Below, one piece after another: positions 1-8,152 of a DNA stretch of 64,000 bases; position 1 is the first letter of the stretch; each line of letters begins with the position of its first letter. The notes beneath the pieces were generated by a model, which worked only from the letters and a program-made list of their open reading frames with translations, had not been told where the DNA came from and made no database searches. A program made the position numbers and the translations under genes. This DNA comes from Candidatus Zixiibacteriota bacterium (lineage in GTDB: Bacteria; Zixibacteria; MSB-5A5; GN15; FEB-12): contig JAJRQO010000036.1 in assembly GCA_024280215.1 (NCBI GenBank), positions 62,001-126,000 on the forward strand, written 5' to 3'.

Positions 1-612
1 TATTCACTCCGGAAAATGTAAAAGTAGTATCTTTTGTTTCTATTTTTGGTAAACCATTTACAATTTCTGTAGTAGCTCTATAAGAAATTGTCATTGCACC
101 TTCCGGCTTATCCGCAAACGAATAATTTCCTGTTGTATTTGTTAATACTGAATCTTTGTTTGAATCAGAATCTGTTATTACAACATAGACATTTGAAACA
201 GGATTTGATGATTGATTCACAACTTGACCGCTAAGGGTATAAATTGCTTTTACAACAGAGACTGTAAACGATGTATCAACTGTATTCTTACTATCACCTA
301 CCGTTAAAGATATTGTATAGTTTGCAACAGTTGTAGGTGGAACCCAAGTAACTTGTGTTGTATTATTACTTCCTGAAAATGTTCCAGCTGTAACACTCCA
401 CAAATATGTAAGAGAATCACTATCAGAATCAGTTGCTGAAACTGTAAAAGTTGATGTTCTGTTACTTGGTACTGGGTTGGAAGTTATTGTTATAGAACTA
501 ATTACGGGAGAATTATTTATTGGGGGGGGGGGGAAGTAGGGCTATCACTCGAACAGCTTATGAGTAAAGCGGTTAAAGCTAATAGTTGTAAAGCAATTAA
601 AGTTTTTTTCAT
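1..612 (-). CDS. Surface lipoprotein with PKD-like and carboxypeptidase-regulatory-like domains; 3' end off window, frame broken at poly-C
   Basis: The ATG at 612 follows a strong AAAGGAGG ribosome site. The first residues form a lipoprotein signal (MKKTLIALQLLAL... LLISC, lipobox LISC) and then SSDSPTS. A run of 12 C on this strand (522-533) follows. As written, the frame ends with CAA TAA just after it, giving a peptide of about 31 residues. With 10 or 13 C the frame would continue open to the window edge. That part reads as a PKD/Ig-like domain (NSPVISSITI..., TDSDSDSLTYLWSV), then a carboxypeptidase-regulatory-like beta-sandwich (YTLSGQVVNQSSNPVSNVYV). What is seen: an intact domain sequence on both sides of the tract in different frames. 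Inference: either a phase-variable outer-membrane lipoprotein in the off state, or a homopolymer length error. Function unknown; the C-terminus is missing. Confidence 0.7.
522..533. repeat. Homopolymer G(12) inside the lipoprotein coding region
   Basis: Twelve consecutive G (C on the coding strand) lie directly after the lipobox region of the minus-strand lipoprotein. The length decides the reading frame: 12 is off, while 10 or 13 restores the frame to the downstream PKD-like domain. Tracts of this type are classic slipped-strand switch sites, and are also prone to sequencing error. Confidence 0.9.
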
Positions 613-914
613 AAAACCTCCTTTTAAATTATTAGTAGTTTTAAGTCATTAGTATAAATCAAAGAGATATTTATGTCAACTATTTTAACTTGTTGATGCA
701 CTTTTGTTCTGATGAATTTACTCAAATTGATTCTGTACTGGGTTCCGTCTGCGACGGAAAGGAGCTCTAGGAGTTATGAATCTATTGTGTGTCAGACGAG
801 GACATATACTACCACATACATATTATTCGGGTTTTACTTGATATTAGAACAATAGTTTTTGAAAAATCTCTCAAGAGCAACTTGCATCTTTTTATCAAAC
901 AGTTATATTTTTTT
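613..914. other. Intergenic region with hairpin and REP half-site
   Basis: Divergent spacer between the lipoprotein (minus) and the ComEA-like gene (plus). It holds a 7-bp-stem hairpin at 743-759 (TTCCGTC-TGC-GACGGAA). Its surroundings resemble the hairpin at 14047-14063: both are preceded by ctgtactgg and followed by ggag-type sequence. A half copy of the GGCAGACG repeat family (gtcagacgaggac) lies at 791-803. An upstream GTG at 789 would start translation inside this repeat, which argues against it as the true start of the next gene. Confidence 0.5.
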
Positions 915-1286
915 ATGAATAAATATTTTGATTTCTCAAACAGACAGTTAAAATTTGTTCTCTTTCTCATTGTGAGCTTGTTACTTTTAGGCTCACTCCA
1001 ATTTATAAAGCAGTTTGCAACACCAACAAAAAATTCACCTACTTTTGAAATTCACCTTGGCGAAAACAACAGTAAACTAACAGGCACATTTATTCTTGAT
1101 CCGAATCTTGCTCCCGCTGACTCACTCGAACTACTTCCGGGGATTGGTAAAGTCTTAGCAGACAGAATTATCGCATACAGACAACATAATCGTTTTGATA
1201 AAACTGTAGACATCACAGACGTCAAGGGAATCGGTCCCAAATTGTACGAAAAAATCAAACCGTATCTGCAGGTTGAAACTCAATGA
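915..1286 (+). CDS. ComEA-like helix-hairpin-helix protein, membrane anchored
   Basis: 123 residues from the ATG at 915. One hydrophobic segment (about residues 11-30, FVLFLIVSLLLLGSLQFI) acts as an uncleaved anchor or signal. The C-terminal half holds two helix-hairpin-helix motifs, LLPGIGKVLADRII and VKGIGPKLYEKI, the ComEA pattern for non-specific double-stranded DNA binding. In competent bacteria ComEA receives DNA at the outer face of the inner membrane. No clear Shine-Dalgarno is seen. The start at 915 was chosen because the longer GTG start at 789 lies in repeat sequence and adds nothing family-like. The stop overlaps the next start (ATGA), so the downstream PilM-like gene is probably translationally coupled. 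A role in DNA uptake is inferred from the domain only. Confidence 0.75.
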   Translation: MNKYFDFSNRQLKFVLFLIVSLLLLGSLQFIKQFATPTKNSPTFEIHLGENNSKLTGTFILDPNLAPADSLELLPGIGKVLADRIIAYRQHNRFDKTVDITDVKGIGPKLYEKIKPYLQVETQ

Positions 1287-2137
1287 ATAGATCAGTTACT
1301 ATTGGCATTGACAACCGTGATGGAACTTACTTTGTTGCACGAGTTGAACATCAAGCAGGTCGTCCAGATATTAAAGCACTCATTCGGTTTGATGCTGAAC
1401 ATTTTAACGGACATCATCTACTTGAAGGGAGCAAAATAGTAATCTCTATTCCCGACAATCAAACGATGATAAAACAAATCCAGATGCATGCTGATACAAA
1501 CATATTAGAAAAAGTACAGTTTGAACTCGAAACAGCATTACTTGATGATGCCGATAATTTTTTCTTTGACATTATTCAAACGAATCTTAACAATCATTAT
1601 GTTGGTTTGACAATCCGCAAAGAACTGACCAGTAAACTCATCGATCCATTTGTTAAACAAAATGGCGACCTTAGTTTTTCCACAGCAGGAGTGATGCGAG
1701 CAGCAGCACTTGCCCGTGGTTTTTTAATATACTGTACTCAATCTGGTGGTGAGTTTAGTGCCGTCATCGATTTTGGAAAAAATTCAGCATCAATTGCTTT
1801 TATCTATCAACAGCAAATTGTCGATTTATCTGGATTGTCTTTAAATGAAGATTATTTTAGCACAAATGAAAATTTCCATAAATTGATTATTGAACTCAAA
1901 ACTTTGCTCAATTACAAATCAGCAACTCTGTTAGATAAAGGGATTTCTGTTCCATTATCAAAATTATTCGTCATCGGTGAACATTTGGATGATTCTTTGC
2001 TTAAAACTCTCAGCGAAAATCTCAAAATTGAGACTACCCGTCCAGAAATTAACAGAGGTTTTATCACTGACCGTAAAGAAAACAAAGATATTCCCTTAGA
2101 TAAATATCTGGTCGCTTTAGGACTTACTGCGGTTTAA
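1283..2137 (+). CDS. PilM-like actin-fold protein, putative
   Basis: 284 residues, starting inside the stop of the ComEA-like gene (ATGA overlap). The N-terminus (VTIGIDNRDGTYFVARVEH) resembles the first phosphate-binding strand of the PilM/FtsA actin fold. A second such strand reads FSAVIDFGKNSASIAFIY near residue 160, and a late segment LFVIGEHLDDSLLKTLSENL fits the adenosine-binding part. PilM is the cytoplasmic ring component of type IV pilus and competence machines and contacts PilN. No signal peptide or membrane segment is visible, consistent with a cytoplasmic protein. No pilN/O/Q genes follow in the window; coaD comes next. The assignment rests on fold-like motifs and the ComEA neighbour, so it stays tentative. 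Confidence 0.5.
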   Translation: MNRSVTIGIDNRDGTYFVARVEHQAGRPDIKALIRFDAEHFNGHHLLEGSKIVISIPDNQTMIKQIQMHADTNILEKVQFELETALLDDADNFFFDIIQTNLNNHYVGLTIRKELTSKLIDPFVKQNGDLSFSTAGVMRAAALARGFLIYCTQSGGEFSAVIDFGKNSASIAFIYQQQIVDLSGLSLNEDYFSTNENFHKLIIELKTLLNYKSATLLDKGISVPLSKLFVIGEHLDDSLLKTLSENLKIETTRPEINRGFITDRKENKDIPLDKYLVALGLTAV

Positions 2138-2175
2138 CCTTGATTTTTTCATCATTTACGCCTATTTTATCAGCC

Positions 2176-2194
2176 AAACAGATTTTATCTGTTT
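2176..2194 (+). terminator. Weak hairpin after the PilM-like gene
   Basis: AAACAGA and TCTGTTT form a 7-bp stem with a 5-nt loop 38 nt after the stop codon. It has no GC core and only a short T run, so it may be a weak terminator or nothing. Confidence 0.3.
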
Positions 2195-2209
2195 AATAGA
2201 AAGTATGTT

Positions 2210-2716
2210 ATGGCAAAAAAACAAACAGAACGAGCTATTTACCCTGGGACTTTTGACCCTGCGACCAATGGACATCTCTCACTTATAGAGAGGTCAGCAT
2301 TGCTCTTTGATGAGTTAATCGTAGCGGTATCATTAAGCGATGGGAAAAACCCATTTTTCACTTTCGACGAACGAATTTTTTTGATGAATGAGTCTATTAA
2401 AAAATTACCAATAGCATCCAAAATTAAAGTCGTTGGGTTCGACGGTCTCTTAGCAAATTTTGCAATTACTATGGAAGCTAAAGCGATTGTACGGGGACTA
2501 CGAGCAATCTCTGATTTTGAATATGAATTCCAGATGGCTCTTATGAATCGAAAACTTGCCCACGAAATCGAAACTGTTTTTTTGATGCCTGCTCTTTCAT
2601 GGGTCTACCTCTCATCAACTATTGTCAAAGATGTTGCCATCAATGGAGGAGATATTACTGGGCTTGTTCCCGCACCCGTAAAGAAAGCGTTAAAGAAAAA
2701 ATTAAAAAGCAAATAG
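2210..2716 (+). CDS. coaD: Phosphopantetheine adenylyltransferase
   Basis: 168 residues, the usual CoaD length. It makes dephospho-CoA from 4'-phosphopantetheine and ATP, the fourth step of coenzyme A synthesis, in the cytoplasm. The nucleotidyltransferase signature is plain: YPGTFDPATNGHL at residues 11-23, with the (T/H)xGH motif as TNGH. GLRAISDFEYEFQMALMNR supplies the conserved Arg and substrate-contact residues, and YLSSTIVKDVA holds the C-terminal Ser-Ser motif. The C-terminus is very basic (KKALKKKLKSK). It is followed 41 bases later by lysS on the same strand, so the two may share a transcript. Confidence 0.95.
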   Translation: MAKKQTERAIYPGTFDPATNGHLSLIERSALLFDELIVAVSLSDGKNPFFTFDERIFLMNESIKKLPIASKIKVVGFDGLLANFAITMEAKAIVRGLRAISDFEYEFQMALMNRKLAHEIETVFLMPALSWVYLSSTIVKDVAINGGDITGLVPAPVKKALKKKLKSK

Positions 2717-2757
2717 TAATAAATTTATAACAATATAAATATAAAGAAATATGAAAT

Positions 2758-4314
2758 ATGTCTGAAGAAAAAAACAATACCCCCGTCGATGCTGAAATTT
2801 CGATACCTCTTGCTGAACTGATAAAAGTACGACGAGACAAAGTTCTCGACTTACAAAGTAGAAATATAAATCCGTATCCGTATTCATTTAATCGGTCTCA
2901 TCAAATTACTGAAGCATTAAATGAATTTGATGCACTCGCTGAAAATGAAACAACCATCTCTTGTGCTGGACGTATTATGCTCAAGCGTAAAATGGGGAAA
3001 ACATTTTTTGCCGACTTACGTGACGGCTCCGAACGGATTCAAATCTATGTTCGCAAAGATAAAGTTGGAGATGAACAGTTTGATATTTTTAACACAACGG
3101 ATCTCGGTGACATCATTGGTGTTGAAGGATTTTTATTCACAACAAAAACTGGTGAAAAAACTCTAAAAGTAACTTCGGTTAAACTGCTGACAAAATCTCT
3201 ACATCCGCTACCTGATAAGCATTCTGGACTGACCGATACTGAACAACGTTACCGCAGACGCTACGCTGATTTAATAGTCAACCCTGAAGTGCGCGATGTT
3301 TTCCGTATGCGAACAAAAATTATTCAGATGGTGCGTGATTATCTTAACAAACAAGAGTTTTTGGAAGTCGAAACACCTATACTGCAACCGATGTACGGTG
3401 GTGGCAACGCTAAACCATTTAAAACTTTTTACAACAAACTCGACCGTGATATGTATATGCGTATCGCCGATGAGTTGTATCTCAAACGTCTGATTGTTGG
3501 TGGCTTTGATAAAGTATGGGAACTCTGTAAGGATTTTCGTAATGAAGGAATCGACCGTTTTCATAATCCTGAATTCACTATGATAGAAATGTATTGGGCG
3601 TACGCAGACTACAAAGATATGGCGAATCTTTTTGAAAACATGTTGCGTGATACTGTTTTTGCCGTACATGGAACATACAAAATCCCTTATGGTGAGAATG
3701 AAATCGACTTTGAACCAAAATTCAAATGGATCTCGATGCTTGACTCTGTTAAAGAAGAGACTGGTGTTGATTTTTCGGAGATGTCATTTGAAGAAGCAAC
3801 TGTAAAAGCAAAAGAGTTCCATGTTGAAGGTGACGGTTTGATTAACTGGGGAAAAGTTGTCGAAGCGATGTGGGAAGAAAAAGTCGAACCGACTTTGATT
3901 CAACCAACTTTCATCACCGACTACCCTGTTGAGATTTCACCACTTGCCAAGAAACATCGTGACAATCCACGCCTAACTGAACGGTTCGAATTGTTTATCT
4001 CATCATTTGAAATGGGTAACGCATTTTCAGAGCTTAACGATCCTGTTGACCAGATGGAACGATTCATCCAGCAAGGTAAAGCGATGGAAGCGGGTGACGA
4101 TGAAGCACAACCACTTGATGATGATTTCATCACCGCTCTTACCTACGGTATGCCACCAACTGCGGGGCTTGGATTTGGTATTGACAGACTTGTGATGGTG
4201 CTTACAAATCAACATACTATTCGCGACGTAGTTTTCTTTCCACAAATGAAAGAATCTGGTGAAGGCACTATCCCAGTCTCGAAAATTTTAGCACAAATCA
4301 TCGACGACGAATAG
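2758..4314 (+). CDS. lysS: Lysyl-tRNA synthetase, class II
   Basis: 518 residues, full length. It charges tRNA-Lys with lysine. After a short tail the OB-fold anticodon-binding domain covers about residues 60-160 (ISCAGRIMLKRKMGKTFFADL). The class II core follows: motif 1 region around FLEVETPILQPMYGGGNAKP, motif 2 WELCKDFRNEGIDRFHNPEF, motif 3 GLGFGIDRLVMVL near the C-terminus. The GGGNAKPF stretch replaces the more common GGAxARPF; the position is otherwise conserved. No Shine-Dalgarno is evident before the ATG. A good terminator follows at 4346. Its tRNA partner, tRNA-Lys(UUU), is encoded at 39.5 kb. Confidence 0.97.
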   Translation: MSEEKNNTPVDAEISIPLAELIKVRRDKVLDLQSRNINPYPYSFNRSHQITEALNEFDALAENETTISCAGRIMLKRKMGKTFFADLRDGSERIQIYVRKDKVGDEQFDIFNTTDLGDIIGVEGFLFTTKTGEKTLKVTSVKLLTKSLHPLPDKHSGLTDTEQRYRRRYADLIVNPEVRDVFRMRTKIIQMVRDYLNKQEFLEVETPILQPMYGGGNAKPFKTFYNKLDRDMYMRIADELYLKRLIVGGFDKVWELCKDFRNEGIDRFHNPEFTMIEMYWAYADYKDMANLFENMLRDTVFAVHGTYKIPYGENEIDFEPKFKWISMLDSVKEETGVDFSEMSFEEATVKAKEFHVEGDGLINWGKVVEAMWEEKVEPTLIQPTFITDYPVEISPLAKKHRDNPRLTERFELFISSFEMGNAFSELNDPVDQMERFIQQGKAMEAGDDEAQPLDDDFITALTYGMPPTAGLGFGIDRLVMVLTNQHTIRDVVFFPQMKESGEGTIPVSKILAQIIDDE

Positions 4315-4345
4315 TAATTAAGATATTTTTCAAATAACATTATCT

Positions 4346-4377
4346 GCTGTCAGGCGTCCTCGCTTGACAGCTTTTTT
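4346..4377 (+). terminator. Rho-independent terminator of lysS
   Basis: GCTGTCAGGCG and CGCTTGACAGC pair over 11 bp with one G.T and a TCCT loop, followed by TTTTTT. The same sequence theme (ctgtcagg...ctgacag) reappears in the terminator at 40777. Confidence 0.9.
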
Positions 4378-4421
4378 ATGTAAAGAGTGAAGGATGCTTT
4401 TATCTTTTTTAGCTTCATTGC

Positions 4422-4450
4422 TTGACAGCAATATTATATTCTTCTATCAT
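4422..4450 (+). promoter_or_regulatory. Sigma-70-type promoter for the 4499 gene
   Basis: TTGACA (4422-4427) and TATCAT (4445-4450) are separated by exactly 17 bases and lie 49 bases before the ATG. This is the clearest consensus-like promoter in the window. The -35 lies in cttgacagc, echoing the right arm of the lysS terminator. Confidence 0.7.
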
Positions 4451-4498
4451 TAAAGCTTATTGTTAGCACACACAAATTAATTTTTCTTCGGAGGATTT

Positions 4499-5041
4499 AT
4501 GAAAAAATATCTAATCGCAACATTTGTAATTGTTTTACTCGCATCATCAGTGTGGTCTTTTGACGGTAATCGTAAAGGTTTTGTCTTAGGTGGTGGCTTA
4601 GGATTTACTCCATCAGCAAAATGGGAATTAGATGGTGCTTCATCAGTTAGCGGAAGCAGTGCGGGTGTTGCCGTCAACTTAATGCTTGGATATGCTTTTG
4701 ATGAAAAAAACATGATTGTTTATGAAGCGAATGCTGCAGGTTATGAACCAAGCAACTCAACTGTCCTCTTAACCCAAGGTTTTGAAGGGGCATCATGGTA
4801 TCATTATTTTAATGACTCAGGTAAAACTTTTTTCTCAATAGTTGGACTTGGTGTATATAATTTTAAAGCTGATGGTTTTAACTCAAATGATATAGGCGGT
4901 GGATTTATGCTTGGGGCTGGTTATGAATTTGCACGTCACTGGCAGATTAGTGCTTACCTCTCTGGTGGTAAGACTTCTGATTCTTTATTTGATTATAAAC
5001 ATACTACATTTAGTATTCTAATTAATGGTATCGCATTCTAA
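4499..5041 (+). CDS. Small outer-membrane beta-barrel-like protein
   Basis: 180 residues with a clear signal peptide (MKKYLIATFVIVLLASSVWS). The rest is rich in Gly and aromatic residues in alternating strand patterns (FVLGGGLGFTPSAKWEL, GGGFMLGAGYEFARHWQIS) and ends in Phe (ILINGIAF), as many outer-membrane barrels do. The length fits an eight-stranded OmpA/OmpW-type barrel. GGAGG lies 4-5 bases before the ATG. It has its own sigma-70-like promoter and ends in a perfect bidirectional terminator. No close family is recognised; a structural envelope role is inference. Confidence 0.65.
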   Translation: MKKYLIATFVIVLLASSVWSFDGNRKGFVLGGGLGFTPSAKWELDGASSVSGSSAGVAVNLMLGYAFDEKNMIVYEANAAGYEPSNSTVLLTQGFEGASWYHYFNDSGKTFFSIVGLGVYNFKADGFNSNDIGGGFMLGAGYEFARHWQISAYLSGGKTSDSLFDYKHTTFSILINGIAF

Positions 5042-5056
5042 TATTTTGATTTACTT

Positions 5057-5088
5057 AAAAAAAAGAGAGGCATGCCTCTCTTTTTTTT
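5057..5088. terminator. Perfect bidirectional terminator between convergent genes
   Basis: A 32-bp perfect palindrome: eight A, GAGAGGCA, then TGCCTCTC and eight T. It lies between the plus gene ending at 5041 and the minus gene ending at 5108, and works as a GC-stem plus T-tract in both directions. Confidence 0.92.
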
Positions 5089-5107
5089 ACTTGATATTAA
5101 AAATATT

Positions 5108-5647
5108 TTAATCTAATAAGACAACTATCGTTCCTGCTGTTTCTGCTTGAATTTCAGAACCTGATGGTATTTCTGCATCGCCACCTTTAATCAATAAACC
5201 CAGAACGCAACACAGAACTGTTACAACAATTGCTGTCCCCATTTTACTTTGTCCTTCAGCAAACTTAGCTCCGTACAATGGAACTATAGTTCCATCAACA
5301 GCATTAACTCTTCTAATTGACATACCAATTTTTGCTGCTTGACCAATAGCACCTCTTAGTTTAGACTCAGTAATTTCGCCAAAGACATCTGTTCCTGCTT
5401 TGATGACAGTCTTGCCATCAATAACAACATCATAGGCGACGGTAAAGCTAACTCTGTCTCCTATCTTATGTACCTCAGGGGAAATACTTTGATAAGTAAG
5501 TAGTGATACAATAGTACCAGCAGGAATTGTAACTTTAGTTTGAGCAAGGGCAATATCACATCCCATGATGACCCAAACAAAAGATAATAATGAAAGATAC
5601 AAAGTAAATTTTGAAAACATGCTCTTTTCGTTAACTTTTTTAAACAT
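5108..5647 (-). CDS. Exported protein with a barrel-like central domain, function unknown
   Basis: 179 residues. GGAGA lies upstream of the ATG at 5647. An N-terminal signal (about residues 10-36, ending around VIMGCDIALAQ) is followed by a conserved-looking domain: VTIPAGTIVSLLTYQSISPE, HKIGDRVSFTVAYDVVIDGK, KAGTDVFGEITESK, then one hydrophobic segment (TAIVVTVLCCVLGLLIKGG) and EIPSGSEIQAETAG. Proteins with the pattern 'pAGT.v...t...is...hkvGd.v.f.v..dvvvdGk.vi..Ga...Gev' occur as exported domains of unknown role in several phyla; this match is from memory. The Cys in MGCDIA could be a lipobox but is not ideal. It may be periplasmic or anchored in the envelope. Confidence 0.6.
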   Translation of the reverse strand: MFKKVNEKSMFSKFTLYLSLLSFVWVIMGCDIALAQTKVTIPAGTIVSLLTYQSISPEVHKIGDRVSFTVAYDVVIDGKTVIKAGTDVFGEITESKLRGAIGQAAKIGMSIRRVNAVDGTIVPLYGAKFAEGQSKMGTAIVVTVLCCVLGLLIKGGDAEIPSGSEIQAETAGTIVVLLD

Positions 5648-5679
5648 ACATTCTCCAATTTCTTAAAAAGGCTATTATT

Positions 5680-6948
5680 TTAAAATTTAAAACCTAAATT
5701 AAAATTTAATAATAAATTATTTTCCAATTTATTATTCATTCTTTTTGCTGACATTATAGAACCATAGATATTACCAGAATACCATCCAAAGGAAAAAACT
5801 CCCATTAACGTTCCGAGACCATAATTCTCATTATCAAAAGCTGAATAAGTTCCCCAAAAGAATAATCCGTTCACAATCAATGAGGATATTGCTGTTTTAG
5901 GATAACCATCGTACAAATATCCTAAACCTGGAACAATCGCAAGAACTCCAGCAATTGTAGAATTTCGATAATTTAAATTTTTTCCCTGCTCACAAGACAA
6001 GAGATTACTTTTCTTAAAAATGTCATATTGTGAATTTGATTTTATCAGATTAAATTCTTTAGAGGCTTTTTCCCAATTCAGTTCATAGGCATATGATAAA
6101 CCTTTTAGCATTATACTTTTATCAACTAAACTATTTTTATTGCTTACAATTGAATTAAAATGAACACGAGCAAGAGGGAAATTTCTTAATTTCAAATATG
6201 CTAATCCAATTTTATAGTTTAATTGATCTTGATTATCCGTAAAATTTTTATCTTCCAGAAGATACTTTCCCCAAGTAGCAACATGAAAATAATCTTCAAG
6301 CAGATAATAACAATCAAATATATTAAGATTAGCTTGTACATTCAATAAACTGTTTGGATAATAGGATATTAAGCGTTGATATTCAACTATAGCATTTATA
6401 AAATCACCATTTATTTGCAATGTAAAAGCAAAATTATATAGTAAGCTATCTGAAGCTGATGTTGTTTCCATCATCTTTTGATTAACTGTCAGCGAACTTA
6501 TTTGTGAATTATTTATGTTAGAATTACGTGAACCTGTTTCCTTACTGGCAACAATAAATTCTAATGGGTCATTATATCTAAGATAATCACCAATCTCAAC
6601 AATATTATAATTTTCTAAGTCATGTCCACATCTGTGCAGTCTATCAGAGGTCATCATAAAAGCTTTTATTGGATTGTATTTTTTAAAAGCAAGCTGACCA
6701 TATAACGAGCAATGTGGATGCATAAAACATGAGCTTCCTTTATAAGGACTTACAAATTTTTGATACAGCTTTATTGAACTATTAGTAAACAGGTTATGAA
6801 AAGAAATTACTGAAGTGTCTGTATGTAATAATCCCGTAATTTGAAAACTTTCTGATTTATCTGATAATAGAAAACCAGGTTTAATTGCGAAGGTACAAGA
6901 TGTTAATATTAAAAGTTGAAGAATAATTATAATAATTATTTTTTTCAT
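5680..6948 (-). CDS. YidD-like domain fused to TPR repeats and a C-terminal membrane region
   Basis: 422 residues with an N-terminal signal (LQLLILTSCTFA; possible lipoprotein Cys). Residues about 57-115 match the YidD (membrane insertion efficiency factor) pattern: IKLYQKFVSPYKGSSC, FMHPHCSLYGQLAFKKY, MTSDRLHRCG, with the family Cys and His-Pro-x-Cys-Ser kept. A helical repeat part follows (FAFTLQINGDFINAIVEYQR, YLKLRNFPLARVHFNSI), which looks like TPRs. Then come two or three hydrophobic segments (TIAGVLAIVPGLGYLYDGYP, SLIVNGLFFWGTYSAFD) of the kind seen in DUF5683-type proteins. Ordinary YidD is about 70-90 residues, cytoplasmic and next to yidC/rnpA. Here it is a domain of an exported protein far from those genes, so a different role is likely. 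Confidence 0.6.
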   Translation of the reverse strand: MKKIIIIIILQLLILTSCTFAIKPGFLLSDKSESFQITGLLHTDTSVISFHNLFTNSSIKLYQKFVSPYKGSSCFMHPHCSLYGQLAFKKYNPIKAFMMTSDRLHRCGHDLENYNIVEIGDYLRYNDPLEFIVASKETGSRNSNINNSQISSLTVNQKMMETTSASDSLLYNFAFTLQINGDFINAIVEYQRLISYYPNSLLNVQANLNIFDCYYLLEDYFHVATWGKYLLEDKNFTDNQDQLNYKIGLAYLKLRNFPLARVHFNSIVSNKNSLVDKSIMLKGLSYAYELNWEKASKEFNLIKSNSQYDIFKKSNLLSCEQGKNLNYRNSTIAGVLAIVPGLGYLYDGYPKTAISSLIVNGLFFWGTYSAFDNENYGLGTLMGVFSFGWYSGNIYGSIMSAKRMNNKLENNLLLNFNLGFKF

Positions 6949-7040
6949 TCCGCCTACTTTAGTTTTTTATTTTTCTTAAAATAAGATAATTATATCTATT
7001 TGTCAACAAATGATGTGTAGCAGACTCTCATGTTGTGTTT

Positions 7041-7946
7041 TTACATCACCAACGTCAGTCCAATCTTAAATTCAAACCAAATTGCTTCTATCTCTTCCTG
7101 AAATGCTCCGACAATATCAAATGATATTTCGGTATTAAAACCTATATGTGGAGTTAGAATTTTCACAAGCCCCATCCCCATTCTCAAAGATTCATATGTT
7201 TCATTTAGAACTGTTTGGTCGGTATAGACAAGATTTGTATTCGTATCTAAAATAGAAACATTTAGGCTTAATTTTTCACTAAGATACCCAAAGCCAGCAT
7301 ATCCATAAAAATATGATTGTTCTTCCTTGTACGGAGCAAGAGGTCGGTTCATCTGAAACGAGACAAAATAACGTTTGGTGTCATAATCAAGAGATTGGTC
7401 AAGAATTGAAATTGATGGCTCGTTTGATTCAAAAATAATAAAATTTTTAGGAAGCTCTATGCCACCAGTGCTATAAGAAAACCTCAGCGAATATTCCTCG
7501 GCGACTGAAACCGCAATGTCAGCGTTTACACTTTTTCCTGAACTAAAACCATCATAATATTTCCCCGCTGGAGTAGTGTACCCCATTTGAAAAAATGCAC
7601 TCACACTCCATGGTTTTGCATTTATATCGTTTAGCCATTCAATATTATTATTTTGGTTTTGTGTCCGTTTGCTTTCGGGATCATAATAAACACCCAAAAC
7701 TATTTTTGATATATCGGCACCCTCTCCATTGAGAATTTTAGATATATCAGCAAAACTGATATACATTTTTTTTTCAGAGTATAAAAAGGATATAATTTTC
7801 AAGCGCACATTTTTTTTAAATGTAATTTTTTCAAAAACAGATCCATCTTTGGTGTAAATTGTTCCAGTTCGTTGTGCAGAAACAGAGCTTACCAAAAAAA
7901 CAAATAAAAGTAGAAATATTGTTTTGAAAAAATAATTTTTATACAT
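7041..7946 (-). CDS. Predicted outer-membrane protein, function unknown
   Basis: 301 residues from the ATG at 7946, preceded by GAGGG. A longer open frame reaches 8039, but only the later start puts a signal peptide at the N-terminus (MYKNYFFKTIFLLLFVFLVSSVSAQ). Mature residues begin RTGTIYTKDGSVFEKITF, a short beta-rich 'produces a message/key' type segment often found before barrels in FCB proteins. The C-terminal two thirds alternate polar and hydrophobic residues (AEEYSLRFSYSTGGIELP, YGYAGFGYLSEKLSLNVSIL, HIGFNTEISFDIVGAF) and end EFKIGLTLVM, like an outer-membrane barrel. Nothing specific is recognised. Confidence 0.6.
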   Translation of the reverse strand: MYKNYFFKTIFLLLFVFLVSSVSAQRTGTIYTKDGSVFEKITFKKNVRLKIISFLYSEKKMYISFADISKILNGEGADISKIVLGVYYDPESKRTQNQNNNIEWLNDINAKPWSVSAFFQMGYTTPAGKYYDGFSSGKSVNADIAVSVAEEYSLRFSYSTGGIELPKNFIIFESNEPSISILDQSLDYDTKRYFVSFQMNRPLAPYKEEQSYFYGYAGFGYLSEKLSLNVSILDTNTNLVYTDQTVLNETYESLRMGMGLVKILTPHIGFNTEISFDIVGAFQEEIEAIWFEFKIGLTLVM

Positions 7947-8078
7947 AAAAGCCCTCACAAATATAGACAACTTAATTTTATATATAATAAAGTAGCATCT
8001 TAAAAAAGTCAAGCAGACTCTATTTCCCATAACTATCATTTTGTCCCATAACAGGATACAAAATTAAGAATTTCGTTG

Positions 8079-8106
8079 TTGCACCACATCGTGAATTCAG
8101 TATATT
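8079..8106 (+). promoter_or_regulatory. Candidate promoter of fumC
   Basis: TTGCAC (8079-8084), 16-base spacer, TATATT (8101-8106), 46 bases before the fumC ATG. The match is reasonable but the region is AT-rich, so chance is possible. Confidence 0.4.
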
Positions 8107-8152
8107 TGAAATAGTGAAAAAAATCGCAATCTGTTTATAAAATGAGGTTTGT

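Noticed and set aside
789-914. Longer GTG start for the ComEA-like protein
   Set aside because: The extension begins in a REP half-site and places the membrane segment unusually far from the N-terminus.
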